Of a stretch of 64,000 nucleotides of DNA, positions 39,382-47,956 are shown one piece after another. Location: the NCBI RefSeq assembly GCF_001591505.1, contig NZ_BCVA01000015.1, forward strand, positions 44,898-108,897, in the 5' to 3' direction. The notes under the pieces are model-generated. The model had not been told where the DNA came from. It did not search any database and saw nothing but the letters and a program-made list of their open reading frames with translations. Source of the DNA: Neobacillus niacini NBRC 15566. Its GTDB lineage: Bacteria > Bacillota > Bacilli > Bacillales > Cytobacillaceae. Position 1 is the first letter of the stretch. The number at the start of each line of letters is the position of its first letter. A program made the position numbers and the translations under genes.

Positions 39382-40879
39382 GGTACTTCTAGTTGACGAT
39401 GAACCTTTAATTACAACCGGGCTTAAGGCGTTGTTGGATTGGGAAGATTATGGCTTTGAGGTTGTGTCTACAGCTGAGAGTGGCGAAGAAGCTTTATCCT
39501 ATCTGAAAGAAAATCAAATTGATATTCTCGTTACGGATATCATGATGGCAGAAATGACTGGTTTAGAATTAATAAAAGAAGTGAAAATCCTTCAGCCGAA
39601 AGTAAAATGTATTGTTTTAACAGGATACCAAGAGTTTGAGTTTATTAAGCAAGGATTATTGTTAGGGATAGAAAACTATTTAGTGAAGCCTGTTGATGAA
39701 GAAGAATTATTAAAGACCATCCAAATTATAGGCGATAAATTGAAGGACGTGACTGAAGGCAATCAGGAACAGGAACCGTCAACACTAAAGGATAATACGT
39801 TATGGCGTTTTTTAAATGGTGAAATTGATAAGAATGATTGTCTTGAAAGATTGTGCTTTTACAATATTCAATTTAATCAGCCGTATTATAGTGTATCAAT
39901 CTTAAGTTTTGAGAATTATCATAAGTCTGAGATTTCCAAGGATATAAGGAATTATATTGAAGAACAATTTTCAGCACTATGTCTATATAGCCCGAATCAG
40001 GAATTACTGATTATTTTTGGAGGTACAAGCGAAGAAGAATTAATCCAATTCAACCAAAGTCTTGTACATGATTTTAATAGTGAAAAAAGTATGGCAGGTA
40101 TATTCTATTTATCGATGGGAAAGCCGGTTAAAACAGTAGAGGAATTAGAAGAAAGTTTTGCGATTGCAAGGGAATTTAATTTACTTCAATTATATTCAAA
40201 TCCTAATGTACTTATTTCTGAACGATTAACGGTAGATAAACAAGAGGAAATGAAGAAGCAGCAGGAATTCAAAGATAATATTGTAAAGTTGATACTGAAA
40301 GCGGATGAGGAAGCACTAAAAATAGTAGATTCATACTTTCAGGATATTACTAGTAAATCATCCTTTATTTCACCCCAAGCAGTGAAAAAATACACCTATG
40401 ATTTAATTTCTTATATTCATTATTCACTGCAGTCTGACGATCTTACCTATTACACAGTTGCCGTTGAAAAGGTTGTTTATAGTAAAGACATTCATCAGAT
40501 GATGACCATATTAAAGGAATATTGCCGAGAATTAATTCTTTCCATCCTTAATCAAGTCAATCTGAGGAGTCCTATTGTACAAAATGTCCTTGATTTCATA
40601 CATGTGCACTATGATCAAGGAGTCTCATTAAAGACATTGGGTCAGCAATTTCATGTCAATGCCATTTATCTAGGGCAATTATTTCAAAAAGAAGTCGGTG
40701 TTGTGTTCTCTGAGTATTTAAACCGATATCGCTTGGAAAAGGCAAAGGAACTTCTCAAAACAACCCATTATCGAGCAGGTGAAATTGGCAAAAAGGTTGG
40801 GTATTCCGATACCACTTATTTTTATAAACAGTTTAGAAAAACGGTAGGCACAACGCCAAGTGAATGGCGAAAACTATAA
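39374..40879 (+). CDS. YesN-type response regulator with AraC DNA-binding domain
   Basis: Cytoplasmic regulator of 501 residues. The receiver domain occupies about 1-120 with Asp55 in ILVTDIMMAEMTG as the phosphate acceptor and Lys in NYLVKPVDEEELL. A middle region of unknown fold follows, then an AraC-type double helix-turn-helix at about 400-501 (VSLKTLGQQFHVNAIYLGQLF and VGYSDTTYFYKQFRK). The start lies inside the kinase gene, so the two are coupled. AraC-type regulators bind direct repeats upstream of target promoters; candidates are the weak -35 promoters of this locus. Confidence 0.92.
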   Translation: MYKVLLVDDEPLITTGLKALLDWEDYGFEVVSTAESGEEALSYLKENQIDILVTDIMMAEMTGLELIKEVKILQPKVKCIVLTGYQEFEFIKQGLLLGIENYLVKPVDEEELLKTIQIIGDKLKDVTEGNQEQEPSTLKDNTLWRFLNGEIDKNDCLERLCFYNIQFNQPYYSVSILSFENYHKSEISKDIRNYIEEQFSALCLYSPNQELLIIFGGTSEEELIQFNQSLVHDFNSEKSMAGIFYLSMGKPVKTVEELEESFAIAREFNLLQLYSNPNVLISERLTVDKQEEMKKQQEFKDNIVKLILKADEEALKIVDSYFQDITSKSSFISPQAVKKYTYDLISYIHYSLQSDDLTYYTVAVEKVVYSKDIHQMMTILKEYCRELILSILNQVNLRSPIVQNVLDFIHVHYDQGVSLKTLGQQFHVNAIYLGQLFQKEVGVVFSEYLNRYRLEKAKELLKTTHYRAGEIGKKVGYSDTTYFYKQFRKTVGTTPSEWRKL

Positions 40880-40922
40880 AACTTCTATGTAATGAAAAAG
40901 TAAAAAGAGACGGTGATAAGCA

Positions 40923-42335
40923 ATGGAAAAACCTATTCATGAAAAAACCCTAACCTATCATTTTCCAAAGAATTTTTGGTGGGGAAGTGCTGCTTCAGGT
41001 CCGCAAACAGAAGGTGCGGCCTTGATTGACGGTAGAAAAGCTAGTATATGGGATTATTGGTATAGCAAGGAGCCGGAATGTTTTCATAATGAGGTAGGAC
41101 CGGGGAACACATCCGATTTCTATCATCGCTACAAAGAGGATATTCAACTGATGAAGGAAACGGGTCATAATTCCTTCCGCACCTCAATTCAATGGTCAAG
41201 GTTGATTCCAGATGGTGTGGGCAAAATTAATCAGCAGGCAGTGGATTTTTACAATCAGGTTATCAATGAGTTGATTGCCAATGATATCGAGCCGTTCATG
41301 AACTTATACCACTTTGATATGCCCATGTGCATGCAGGAAAAAGGCGGATGGGAGTCCCGGGAAGTTGTCGATGCCTATGTAAACTTTGCCGAAATCTGCT
41401 TTTCCTTGTTTGGGGACCGGGTAAAGCATTGGTTTACCTTTAATGAACCCATTGTCCCTGTTGAGGCCAGCTATTTATATCATTTGCATTTTCCGAAAGT
41501 AGTAGATTTTAAGCGAGGGGCACAGGTGGCTCACAATACGATTGTTGCTCATGCCAAAGCGGTTGCGTCATTTAGAAAGATGAATCTTGATGGCCAAATT
41601 GGGATTATTCTAAATTTAACGCCCTCCTATCCAAGAAGTGAGGAAGCAGAGGATGTGAAAGCTGCTCATATTGCCGATTTGTTCTTTAATCGCAGCTTCC
41701 TTAATCCGGTAACAAAAGGAGAATACCCGAAGGAGTTAATTGATATTTTAAGAGATAGAGAGCTATTGCCGGTGGTAGAACAGGGAGATTTGGAAGTCAT
41801 TCGTAATCATCCCATAGATATTCTTGGTGTGAACTATTACCAGCCCCGCCGTGTGAAAGCGAAGGAGCAGCCGGAAGCAAAAGACGAACCGTTTATGCCA
41901 GAACATCTCTTTGATCCGTATTTGATGCCGGGGCGGAAAATTAATCCGCATCGCGGCTGGGAGATTTGTGAAGAAGTTATATACGACATCATGATCGATA
42001 TTCGCGATCATTATGATAATATCCCTTTCTTCATTTCAGAAAATGGAATGGGTGTCGAAGGGGAAGAGAAATTTCGAAATGATCAGGGTTACATCGAAGA
42101 TGATTATCGCATCGAGTTTATCCAGGAACATTTGAAATGGGTTCATAAAGCGGTTGACGAAGGAGCCAATTGCCTAGGATATCATCTTTGGACATTTATG
42201 GATAACTGGTCATGGACAAACGCCTATAAGAATCGTTACGGATTAGTAGAAATAGACTTAAAGAATAATTTAAAGCGGACGATTAAGAAATCAGGCAGAT
42301 GGTATAAACGATTGTCTGAAAATAATGGCTTCTAA
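40923..42335 (+). CDS. GH1 family beta-glycosidase
   Basis: A 470-residue GH1 enzyme with the acid/base Glu175 in WFTFNEPIVPV and the nucleophile Glu373 in FFISENGMGVE. The N-terminal FPKNFWWGSAASGPQTEGA motif is typical. In the aglycone/glycone pocket the usual EW pair of beta-glucosidases reads SW (MDNWSWTNAYKNRYGLVE), as in many 6-phospho-beta-glycosidases, although no PTS gene is in the window. The substrate is therefore uncertain. Given the neighbours, a phosphorylated or unphosphorylated beta-linked disaccharide such as the Man-beta-GlcNAc left by the other enzymes is possible (inference). It follows the regulators by 43 bp. No signal peptide. Confidence 0.9.
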   Translation: MEKPIHEKTLTYHFPKNFWWGSAASGPQTEGAALIDGRKASIWDYWYSKEPECFHNEVGPGNTSDFYHRYKEDIQLMKETGHNSFRTSIQWSRLIPDGVGKINQQAVDFYNQVINELIANDIEPFMNLYHFDMPMCMQEKGGWESREVVDAYVNFAEICFSLFGDRVKHWFTFNEPIVPVEASYLYHLHFPKVVDFKRGAQVAHNTIVAHAKAVASFRKMNLDGQIGIILNLTPSYPRSEEAEDVKAAHIADLFFNRSFLNPVTKGEYPKELIDILRDRELLPVVEQGDLEVIRNHPIDILGVNYYQPRRVKAKEQPEAKDEPFMPEHLFDPYLMPGRKINPHRGWEICEEVIYDIMIDIRDHYDNIPFFISENGMGVEGEEKFRNDQGYIEDDYRIEFIQEHLKWVHKAVDEGANCLGYHLWTFMDNWSWTNAYKNRYGLVEIDLKNNLKRTIKKSGRWYKRLSENNGF

Positions 42336-42400
42336 TTAAATAATCGAGCAGGGCGTAATCCTAGTAAATCTATTGATTCAGCAAAAAGGAAGTGGCAGGA

Positions 42401-43306
42401 ATGGAGAAGTATCTTTTAGGGATTGATTTAGGGGGAACAAATTTAAGGGTCGCAGTCGTAACATCTGAAGGCCAGCTGGTGGAAGAAATAAATGTAAAAA
42501 CAGAAAGTGAAAAAGGTCCTTATTATGTCATTGATCAAATGATTCAGCTTTGTGAGAAAATCATGCAGGAACAAAACATTGCTGCCATTGGAATCGGATC
42601 CCCTGGTCCTTTAGATGTGAAAAAAGGCTTAATCCTAAGTCCAAACAATTTGCCTGGGTGGGACAATATCCCATTAGTAGACATGTTAGAGAAGGCTTTA
42701 CAGAAAAAAGTTGTCCTGGATAATGATGCAAATGCAGCCGCACTTGCCGAGGCCATCATTGGCGCTGGTAAAGGGAAAGAGTCTGTTTTCTATATTACCG
42801 TTAGTACGGGAGTGGGCGGCGGCTTTGTCTTCCGGAAGCAATTGTTGCAAGGTGCGAATTTTTGTGCCGGTGAAATAGGCAATCTCATTGTGGAATCAGA
42901 CGGACCTTCGCACCATGCTTTGAATGTTGGCGCTTTAGAAACATTGGCTAGCGGGACAGCGGTGAAAAAACGTGGAATAGAAGAGCTTGGATTGACAGGG
43001 CATGCAGGGGAAGTATTCGCACTGGCTATGAACGGAGACAAGGAAGCGCAGAAGATTGTTGATCAAATGATTACCTCCCTGGCAAAAGGGATTGCAAACA
43101 TTGTTCATACGGTTGATCCGCATATTATTGTACTTGGAGGCGGAGTGATGCAGTCAAGGGACTACATTATGCCGTTGCTTGTTGAAAGAGTGAATGACTT
43201 CTTATATCCACAGCTGCGGAATAAGGTAGAAATGGTGAATGCTTCCTTAGGTACAAAAGCAGGTGTGATAGGGGCGGCTTTACTGACACAACAAGCAGCG
43301 TTTTAG
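42401..43306 (+). CDS. ROK-family sugar kinase (first copy)
   Basis: A 301-residue cytoplasmic kinase. The phosphate-binding motif LGIDLGGTNLRVAVV, the GIGSPGPLD motif and the catalytic LDNDANAAALAEA block are intact. The zinc-binding CxCGxxGC cluster of classical ROK proteins is replaced by HHALNVGALETLASG, so no zinc site is expected, as in some streptococcal and BglK-like members. ATG 42401 is preferred over a GTG at 42392 because AAGGA lies ten bases before it. Likely substrates are free hexoses such as mannose, GlcNAc or glucose released by the hydrolases. A decayed copy of its 3' end lies at 45551-45629. Confidence 0.9.
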   Translation: MEKYLLGIDLGGTNLRVAVVTSEGQLVEEINVKTESEKGPYYVIDQMIQLCEKIMQEQNIAAIGIGSPGPLDVKKGLILSPNNLPGWDNIPLVDMLEKALQKKVVLDNDANAAALAEAIIGAGKGKESVFYITVSTGVGGGFVFRKQLLQGANFCAGEIGNLIVESDGPSHHALNVGALETLASGTAVKKRGIEELGLTGHAGEVFALAMNGDKEAQKIVDQMITSLAKGIANIVHTVDPHIIVLGGGVMQSRDYIMPLLVERVNDFLYPQLRNKVEMVNASLGTKAGVIGAALLTQQAAF

Positions 43307-43394
43307 AACAATACATTGCAATCAACCTGGAGCCAAGTGGCCTCAACAAACGCTCTCGTTCAAGAAGTTGAACGAAGGAAGTCCTTGGAAAAGG
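43306..43394 (+). pseudogene. Fragment of a second-type ROK kinase gene
   Basis: This stretch aligns with 46143-46231 of the downstream ROK gene (residues about 166-195) with roughly 80 percent identity by eye, including the exact run CTCTCGTTCAAGAAGTTGAAC. It begins right at the stop of the first ROK gene. It is not translated as part of any gene and has no start codon. It is a remnant of a tandem ROK pair. Confidence 0.85.
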
Positions 43395-43490
43395 TAATTT
43401 ACATTAAAATTGCTGGTGCACCGCTCTAAAAGGAAATATATTTTAAACATGGCGTCAAGCGATTAATCTTCGAAATCTTAGTAGAAGGGA

Positions 43491-44726
43491 TTGACGTATC
43501 TGAATAATCCTTCAAGGAAACCAATTATCTCCATTGCTGTTGTAACAGCTGTTTGTCTGTTGGGAAACGAAATGCTGTTTATTGTAATGCCATTATATTG
43601 GAAGTTTTTTGGACTGACATCGCTCTGGCAGGTTGGAATGTTATTATCGGCTAATCGAATCATCAGGATCCCGCTTAATCCGCTTGTAGGTTGGTGTTAC
43701 GAACGGTTTGGGAACCGTTTGTGTATCATGGTAGCTGTTGTACTAGCAGCTGCCTCTACGTTTTCCTACGGTATAGTAAAGGGTTTTTGGCTGCTCTTAT
43801 TTGCCCGATGTATGTGGGGGATTGCGTGGTCCCTTTTCCGGATTGGCGGCTATTTAACAATCCTTTCTTCAAGCAATTCAAAAACGAGAGGTCAGTATGT
43901 CGGCTTATATAACGGGCTATGGGGCCTTGGAACATTAATTGGAATGCTGGTTGGCGGCGTACTTGCAGACCTTATTGGGATCCAAACAGCAACGAATCTT
44001 TTCGGGGTCCTCGCTGCCTGTAGTATTCTGATTGTTTTCCGATTTATCGAAAACACGAAGGAGCGCGGACCCATCCGACTAATGAAGAAAACGAAGGATT
44101 TCTCGATTTGGCAAAATAAACGAATTGTATCCGCACTTGTAACGGGGTTATTGGTTGCTTTTGTCGTTTATGGAGTTTTTGCCTCATCATTAAGTAAGTT
44201 AATAGAATTGCAACTAAATAAAAATGTATTAATTCTAGGCATATCCATCGGGGCAGGCTCCTTAACTGGTTTCATTCAAGCCCTCAGGACAGGCTGGGAT
44301 CCTTTCCTTGCCCCCTATCTCGGCAGAAAGGCTGATCAAAAATGGGGAAGACTTCCGATTTTAATTATCGCCATATTTGCTGCTGCTTTTTGTTTGGGCC
44401 TGCTTCCCGTGAAATTGCCAATGGTTCTTTTTATCGCTCTGTTATTGTTATTTCAACTGGTAACCACCATCTTAATCACGATGAGTGATTCAATTGCTGC
44501 CGATTTGGCAGAAGGGCACTATCAAGTGACGGTCATTTCCTTTTATACATTTTTTTCTGATATTGGGGCGGCATTAGGGCCATTGGTAGGGTTTGCAATG
44601 ATTGATGTCTTTGGAATTCAATCGCTCTATTGGTTAACCAGTATCATCATCATTCCTCTTGCCGTGCATTGGTTCATCATAATTAAGAGGGAAGGCAGTA
44701 TGGCAGTTCTAATGAAAAAGCAGTAA
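43491..44726 (+). CDS. MFS-family transporter
   Basis: A 411-residue carrier with about twelve membrane segments. The loop between helices 2 and 3 reads GWCYERFGNRLCIM, a typical MFS signature (G-x-x-x-D/E-R-x-G-R/N-R), and GLYNGLWGLGTLIGMLVGG resembles helix 5. The proposed start is TTG at 43491, but the nearest ribosome binding site (GAAGGGA) is only one or two bases away, so the true start is unsure and the upstream sequence may be rearranged. It lies between ROK gene debris and a broken EEP gene. A sugar or drug exporter are both possible; the cargo is unknown. Confidence 0.8.
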   Translation: MTYLNNPSRKPIISIAVVTAVCLLGNEMLFIVMPLYWKFFGLTSLWQVGMLLSANRIIRIPLNPLVGWCYERFGNRLCIMVAVVLAAASTFSYGIVKGFWLLLFARCMWGIAWSLFRIGGYLTILSSSNSKTRGQYVGLYNGLWGLGTLIGMLVGGVLADLIGIQTATNLFGVLAACSILIVFRFIENTKERGPIRLMKKTKDFSIWQNKRIVSALVTGLLVAFVVYGVFASSLSKLIELQLNKNVLILGISIGAGSLTGFIQALRTGWDPFLAPYLGRKADQKWGRLPILIIAIFAAAFCLGLLPVKLPMVLFIALLLLFQLVTTILITMSDSIAADLAEGHYQVTVISFYTFFSDIGAALGPLVGFAMIDVFGIQSLYWLTSIIIIPLAVHWFIIIKREGSMAVLMKKQ

Positions 44727-44747
44727 AAAAAGGAAAGGGAGAAAAAT

Positions 44748-45541
44748 ATGACTGGAAGTAATATCCTTAAACTAATGATTTACAATATAAAAAACGCAGC
44801 AGATATACTGCCTCATCCTCATTCATGGGAAGAACGTAAAGAGATGATAAAAGAGCTTATTCAGCTTGAATCCCCAATTTAATAGGGATGCAGGAATGCT
44901 TGGTTAATCAGGTGTATGACGCGGCAGACATGTTACCGGAATATGACTGGGTCGGTCTTGGCAGAGAGGGAGGGAGTAAGGGCGAATACACTGCCATCTT
45001 TTTCAAAAAGGATCGCTTTAAAGTGATGGAGTACGATCACTTCTGGCTTTCGGAAACGCCTAACGTCATCGGCTCCACTTCTTGGGGGAATCCTGTCACT
45101 CGGATGGTGACCTGGGCACGCTTTGTTGATGTGAAGACAAATCTCCAGTTCTATCATATGAATACACATTTTGACCATGAATCGTCAAATGCAAGGGTGA
45201 AAAGTGCACAATTAATAATTAAAAAAATAGACGAATTTGATCCAAATCTCCCCATTATTGTAACAGGTGATTTTAACGAGAATATCAATACGAAGCCGTA
45301 TGAAGTCTTTTTAACAGTAGGGGCATTTTTAGATACTTGGAATATGACAAATTTGCGGTATAACGAAGAGTTAGGAACGTTTAATGATTTTCGGGATCCT
45401 CACGGCGGGAAAGAGCGTATTGATTGGATCCTTGTTCAAGGTAACATGATCGTTGAGTCTGTAGGGATTGTGGCCAATCATTCCAATGGCCGGTTTCCAA
45501 GTGACCACTACCCTGTCGTCGCAAAATTGTACATGAAATAG
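44748..45541 (+). pseudogene. Endonuclease/exonuclease/phosphatase (EEP) family gene with one frameshift
   Basis: From the ATG at 44748 (behind AAAGGGAG) the reading gives LKLMIYNIKNAADILPHPHS and a typical HSWEERKEMIKELIQLESP, then stops at 44880. The matching continuation (IGMQECLVNQVYDAADMLP) lies in another frame from about 44880 to the stop at 45541. The distance fits loss of a single base near 44877, where a GAT codon would read through. The remaining motifs are intact: NTHFDHES, VTGDFNENINT and SDHYPVVAKL. Either a recent pseudogene or a sequencing error. Family members are metal-dependent phosphodiesterases or phosphatases. Confidence 0.88.
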
Positions 45542-45550
45542 AATACTAAT

Positions 45551-45629
45551 AGAAGTGAATGACTTCAGAAATGGTGAATGCCCCTTAGGTACTGGGGTAG
45601 CATTATTGACACAACAAGCAGCGTTTTAG
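45551..45629 (+). pseudogene. Remnant of a first-type ROK kinase 3' end
   Basis: The stretch contains GTGAATGACTTC, GAAATGGTGAATGC, CTTAGGTAC and GACACAACAAGCAGCGTTTT followed by AG, which all recur in the same order in the last 120 bp of the first ROK gene (43190-43306). About 40 bp are missing by internal deletion. It ends exactly at the equivalent stop codon and is followed by the second ROK gene. Confidence 0.88.
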
Positions 45630-45645
45630 CAAGAGGGGGGCGGAC

Positions 45646-46539
45646 ATGAAGGCTTATATGGTATTTGATATCGGAGGAACGTATATTAAATATGCGGTAA
45701 TGAATGAGCAAGGAATGAAGCTTGAAGGCGGGAAGGTTCCTACTCCTCAGGAAGGATTAGAAACTTTTCTACAAAAGACTTCCGAAATTGTTACCCAGTA
45801 TCGACAATCTTATGTTTTTCAAGGGATTGCCCTAAGCTCTCCGGGTGCAGTGGATGTGAAAAGCGGATATATTGGGGGAGCAAGTGCTATTCCTTATATC
45901 CACGGTGTACCGATGACAGACTTGATAAAAGAACGGACAGGTCTGGACGTTTCGATAGAAAATGATGCGAACTGCGCCGCATTGGCAGAAGGCTGGCTCG
46001 GAGCTGCCAAAGAAACAGATTACTATATTTGCATTGTTATTGGCACGGGAATTGGCGGCAGTATTGTGATGAATCAAACCATTATACGCGGCGCTTCCCT
46101 TCACGGGGGAGAATTTGGCTATATGATTATGGGCGACCCGCTGAACAATCCAATGCGGTCAACCTGGAGTCAAGTGGCTTCAACCAATGCTCTCGTTCAA
46201 GAAGTTGAACGGAGGAAGTCTCTTGATAAAGGAAGTTTGGATGGGGAGAAGGTATTCCGGATGGCTGCAGAAGGTGACTCCATTGCCAATGAATGCATAA
46301 CGATATTCTACAAAAAGCTGGCAGCTGGAATCTATAATATAAAATACGCTCTTGACCCGGAGAAAATTCTGATTGGTGGGGGAATTAGCAAACGGCCGGA
46401 AGTGATTGAGTGCATCAATCAGGAATTAAAACGATTGAAGGACGACATCTCAACACTAACTATTTCTGTCGAAGCCTGCCAATTTGACAACGATGCCAAC
46501 TTAATAGGTGCGCTGTTTCACTATTTAAATCGAAAATAA
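45646..46539 (+). CDS. ROK-family sugar kinase (second copy)
   Basis: A 297-residue ROK kinase with YMVFDIGGTYIKYAVM, ALSSPGAVD and IENDANCAALAEG as nucleotide, sugar and catalytic motifs. Like its neighbour it lacks the CxCGxxGC zinc cluster (DPLNNPMRSTWSQVASTNAL in its place), a feature of BglK-type members. It is only distantly similar to the 42401 gene, so the two probably phosphorylate different sugars. AAGAGGGGGGCGG precedes the ATG. It is followed after 21 bp by mannose-6-phosphate isomerase, which points to mannose as a likely substrate (inference). Confidence 0.9.
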   Translation: MKAYMVFDIGGTYIKYAVMNEQGMKLEGGKVPTPQEGLETFLQKTSEIVTQYRQSYVFQGIALSSPGAVDVKSGYIGGASAIPYIHGVPMTDLIKERTGLDVSIENDANCAALAEGWLGAAKETDYYICIVIGTGIGGSIVMNQTIIRGASLHGGEFGYMIMGDPLNNPMRSTWSQVASTNALVQEVERRKSLDKGSLDGEKVFRMAAEGDSIANECITIFYKKLAAGIYNIKYALDPEKILIGGGISKRPEVIECINQELKRLKDDISTLTISVEACQFDNDANLIGALFHYLNRK

Positions 46540-46560
46540 TATTATTTGGAGGTAGGGAAT

Positions 46561-47505
46561 TTGGAACCATTATTTTTACAGCCAGTCTTTAAAGATAGAA
46601 TTTGGGGAGGTACGGCCTTACAAGAGGTATTTGAGTATGACATTCCTACACCACATACTGGAGAATGCTGGGCTATTTCGGCACATCCTAATGGACCTTC
46701 TATGATTGTAAATGGACCTTACAAGGGGATGACCTTGGATAAATTATGGAAGGAACGCCCTGAATTATTTGGAAATCCCGAAGGAGAGGTCTTTCCCCTT
46801 TTAACAAAGATTTTGGATGCTAATATGGATTTATCTGTACAGGTACATCCAAATGATGAATATGCTATGGTAAATGAAAATGGCGAATTAGGAAAGACAG
46901 AATGCTGGTATATCCTTGATTGTAAGCAGGGCGCTGACATGATTTTTGGCCATTATGCCCTTTCCAAAGAAGAGCTGGTCCAGCAATTAAAGGAAGGAAA
47001 ATGGAGTGAACTACTTCGTAGAGTGAAAATTAAACCAGGTGACTTTTTTTATGTACCGAGTGGAACCATTCATGCCTTATGTGAAGGAACGCTTGTATTA
47101 GAAACTCAGCAAAGCTCAGATACAACCTATCGTGTGTATGATTACGACCGTAAGGATTCTGCTGGGAATCTACGTGAACTTCATTTAGAGAAGGCCATTG
47201 ATGTCACAACTATTCCTCACCAAGATACAGGGGTTGCTCCTCGTTTTCAGGAACAGGAGAATGTCACAATAACTACTTTTGTAGATTCTGAGTTTTTCTC
47301 CGTATATAAATGGGAGATTCATGGAAGAGCTTTATTCTCCTTTAATCAACAATATTTGCTATTGTCTGTGGTAAAAGGTGAAGGGTCTTTTGTACATAAT
47401 GGGGAGCAATATGTCTTGAAGAAAGGAACACATCTTATCGTCCCTGTTGGATTTGGTGAGTTTGAAATTAACGGAAATTGTGAATTGATTGTATCACATT
47501 CGTAA
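46561..47505 (+). CDS. manA: Mannose-6-phosphate isomerase, class I
   Basis: A zinc enzyme of 314 residues that interconverts mannose-6-phosphate and fructose-6-phosphate. It opens with LFLQPVFKDRIWGGTAL. The metal ligands lie in LSVQVHPNDEYA (Gln, His) with Glu in GKTECWY and a later His in SGTIHALCEG. The TTG at 46561 has TTGGAGG eight bases upstream; an earlier TTG at 46546 is part of that site. Length matches Bacillus ManA. Placed behind a ROK kinase, it completes mannose entry into glycolysis: hydrolysis by GH38/GH125, phosphorylation, then isomerisation. Confidence 0.95.
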   Translation: MEPLFLQPVFKDRIWGGTALQEVFEYDIPTPHTGECWAISAHPNGPSMIVNGPYKGMTLDKLWKERPELFGNPEGEVFPLLTKILDANMDLSVQVHPNDEYAMVNENGELGKTECWYILDCKQGADMIFGHYALSKEELVQQLKEGKWSELLRRVKIKPGDFFYVPSGTIHALCEGTLVLETQQSSDTTYRVYDYDRKDSAGNLRELHLEKAIDVTTIPHQDTGVAPRFQEQENVTITTFVDSEFFSVYKWEIHGRALFSFNQQYLLLSVVKGEGSFVHNGEQYVLKKGTHLIVPVGFGEFEINGNCELIVSHS

Positions 47506-47956
47506 ACATGGTAAATACAGAAGTAAAGATCCCAACCCTATTAAACACGTTATTAAATGACGGTTTATATATATATTTCCGGTGCTAACTGTCTTTTTTG
47601 CTGGACCAATGATGGCCTATCCCATCAGGTGGATTGGGAACAAGATGTTTGGAGCATTGGAAAATCATAAACAACATACTCCTAAAAAAACAACATATTC
47701 AGGTCCGAAAAAATTAACATAAATACAGAAGTTAATTGAAGGATGGACTATGTTGAAGTAAGAGACGGTTTTGTTGGCGCCGGTGGAATTGCTGTTTGGG
47801 ATCATTTGCCGCATCACGGCAGAGTTCGTCCTGAAACAACACGTCATTTGGATTCAAAAAGCTAATGAAGGTGCCAGTACTCGCTGCATTATTTGCGGCG
47901 GAGTACTGGCACCTTTTCAAGGTTACGTACTTGTTTTATTTTTAACGATAATTCCA
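47506..47956. other. Non-coding stretch with decayed reading frames
   Basis: No intact gene is visible. A frame at 47580-47720 reads VFFAGPMMAYPIRWIGNKMF, like the end of a small membrane protein I do not recognise. A 40-codon frame from 47750 reads GFVGAGGIAVWDHLPHHGRV and stops just before the hairpin at 47868. Both look like debris. The stretch continues into the GH4 remnant and probably marks an old deletion or rearrangement. Confidence 0.5.
47868..47917 (+). terminator. Strong hairpin, probably an orphan terminator
   Basis: A 15-bp perfect stem AAGGTGCCAGTACTC / GAGTACTGGCACCTT is extended by GCTGC/GCGGC around a 7-nt loop, followed by four T. It has no intact gene directly in front on either strand, so it probably outlived the gene it served. 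Confidence 0.6.

Noticed and set aside
43306..43490. Insertion sequence as cause of the ROK region rearrangement
   Set aside because: No transposase fragment, terminal inverted repeat or target duplication was found; duplication and decay explain the remnants.
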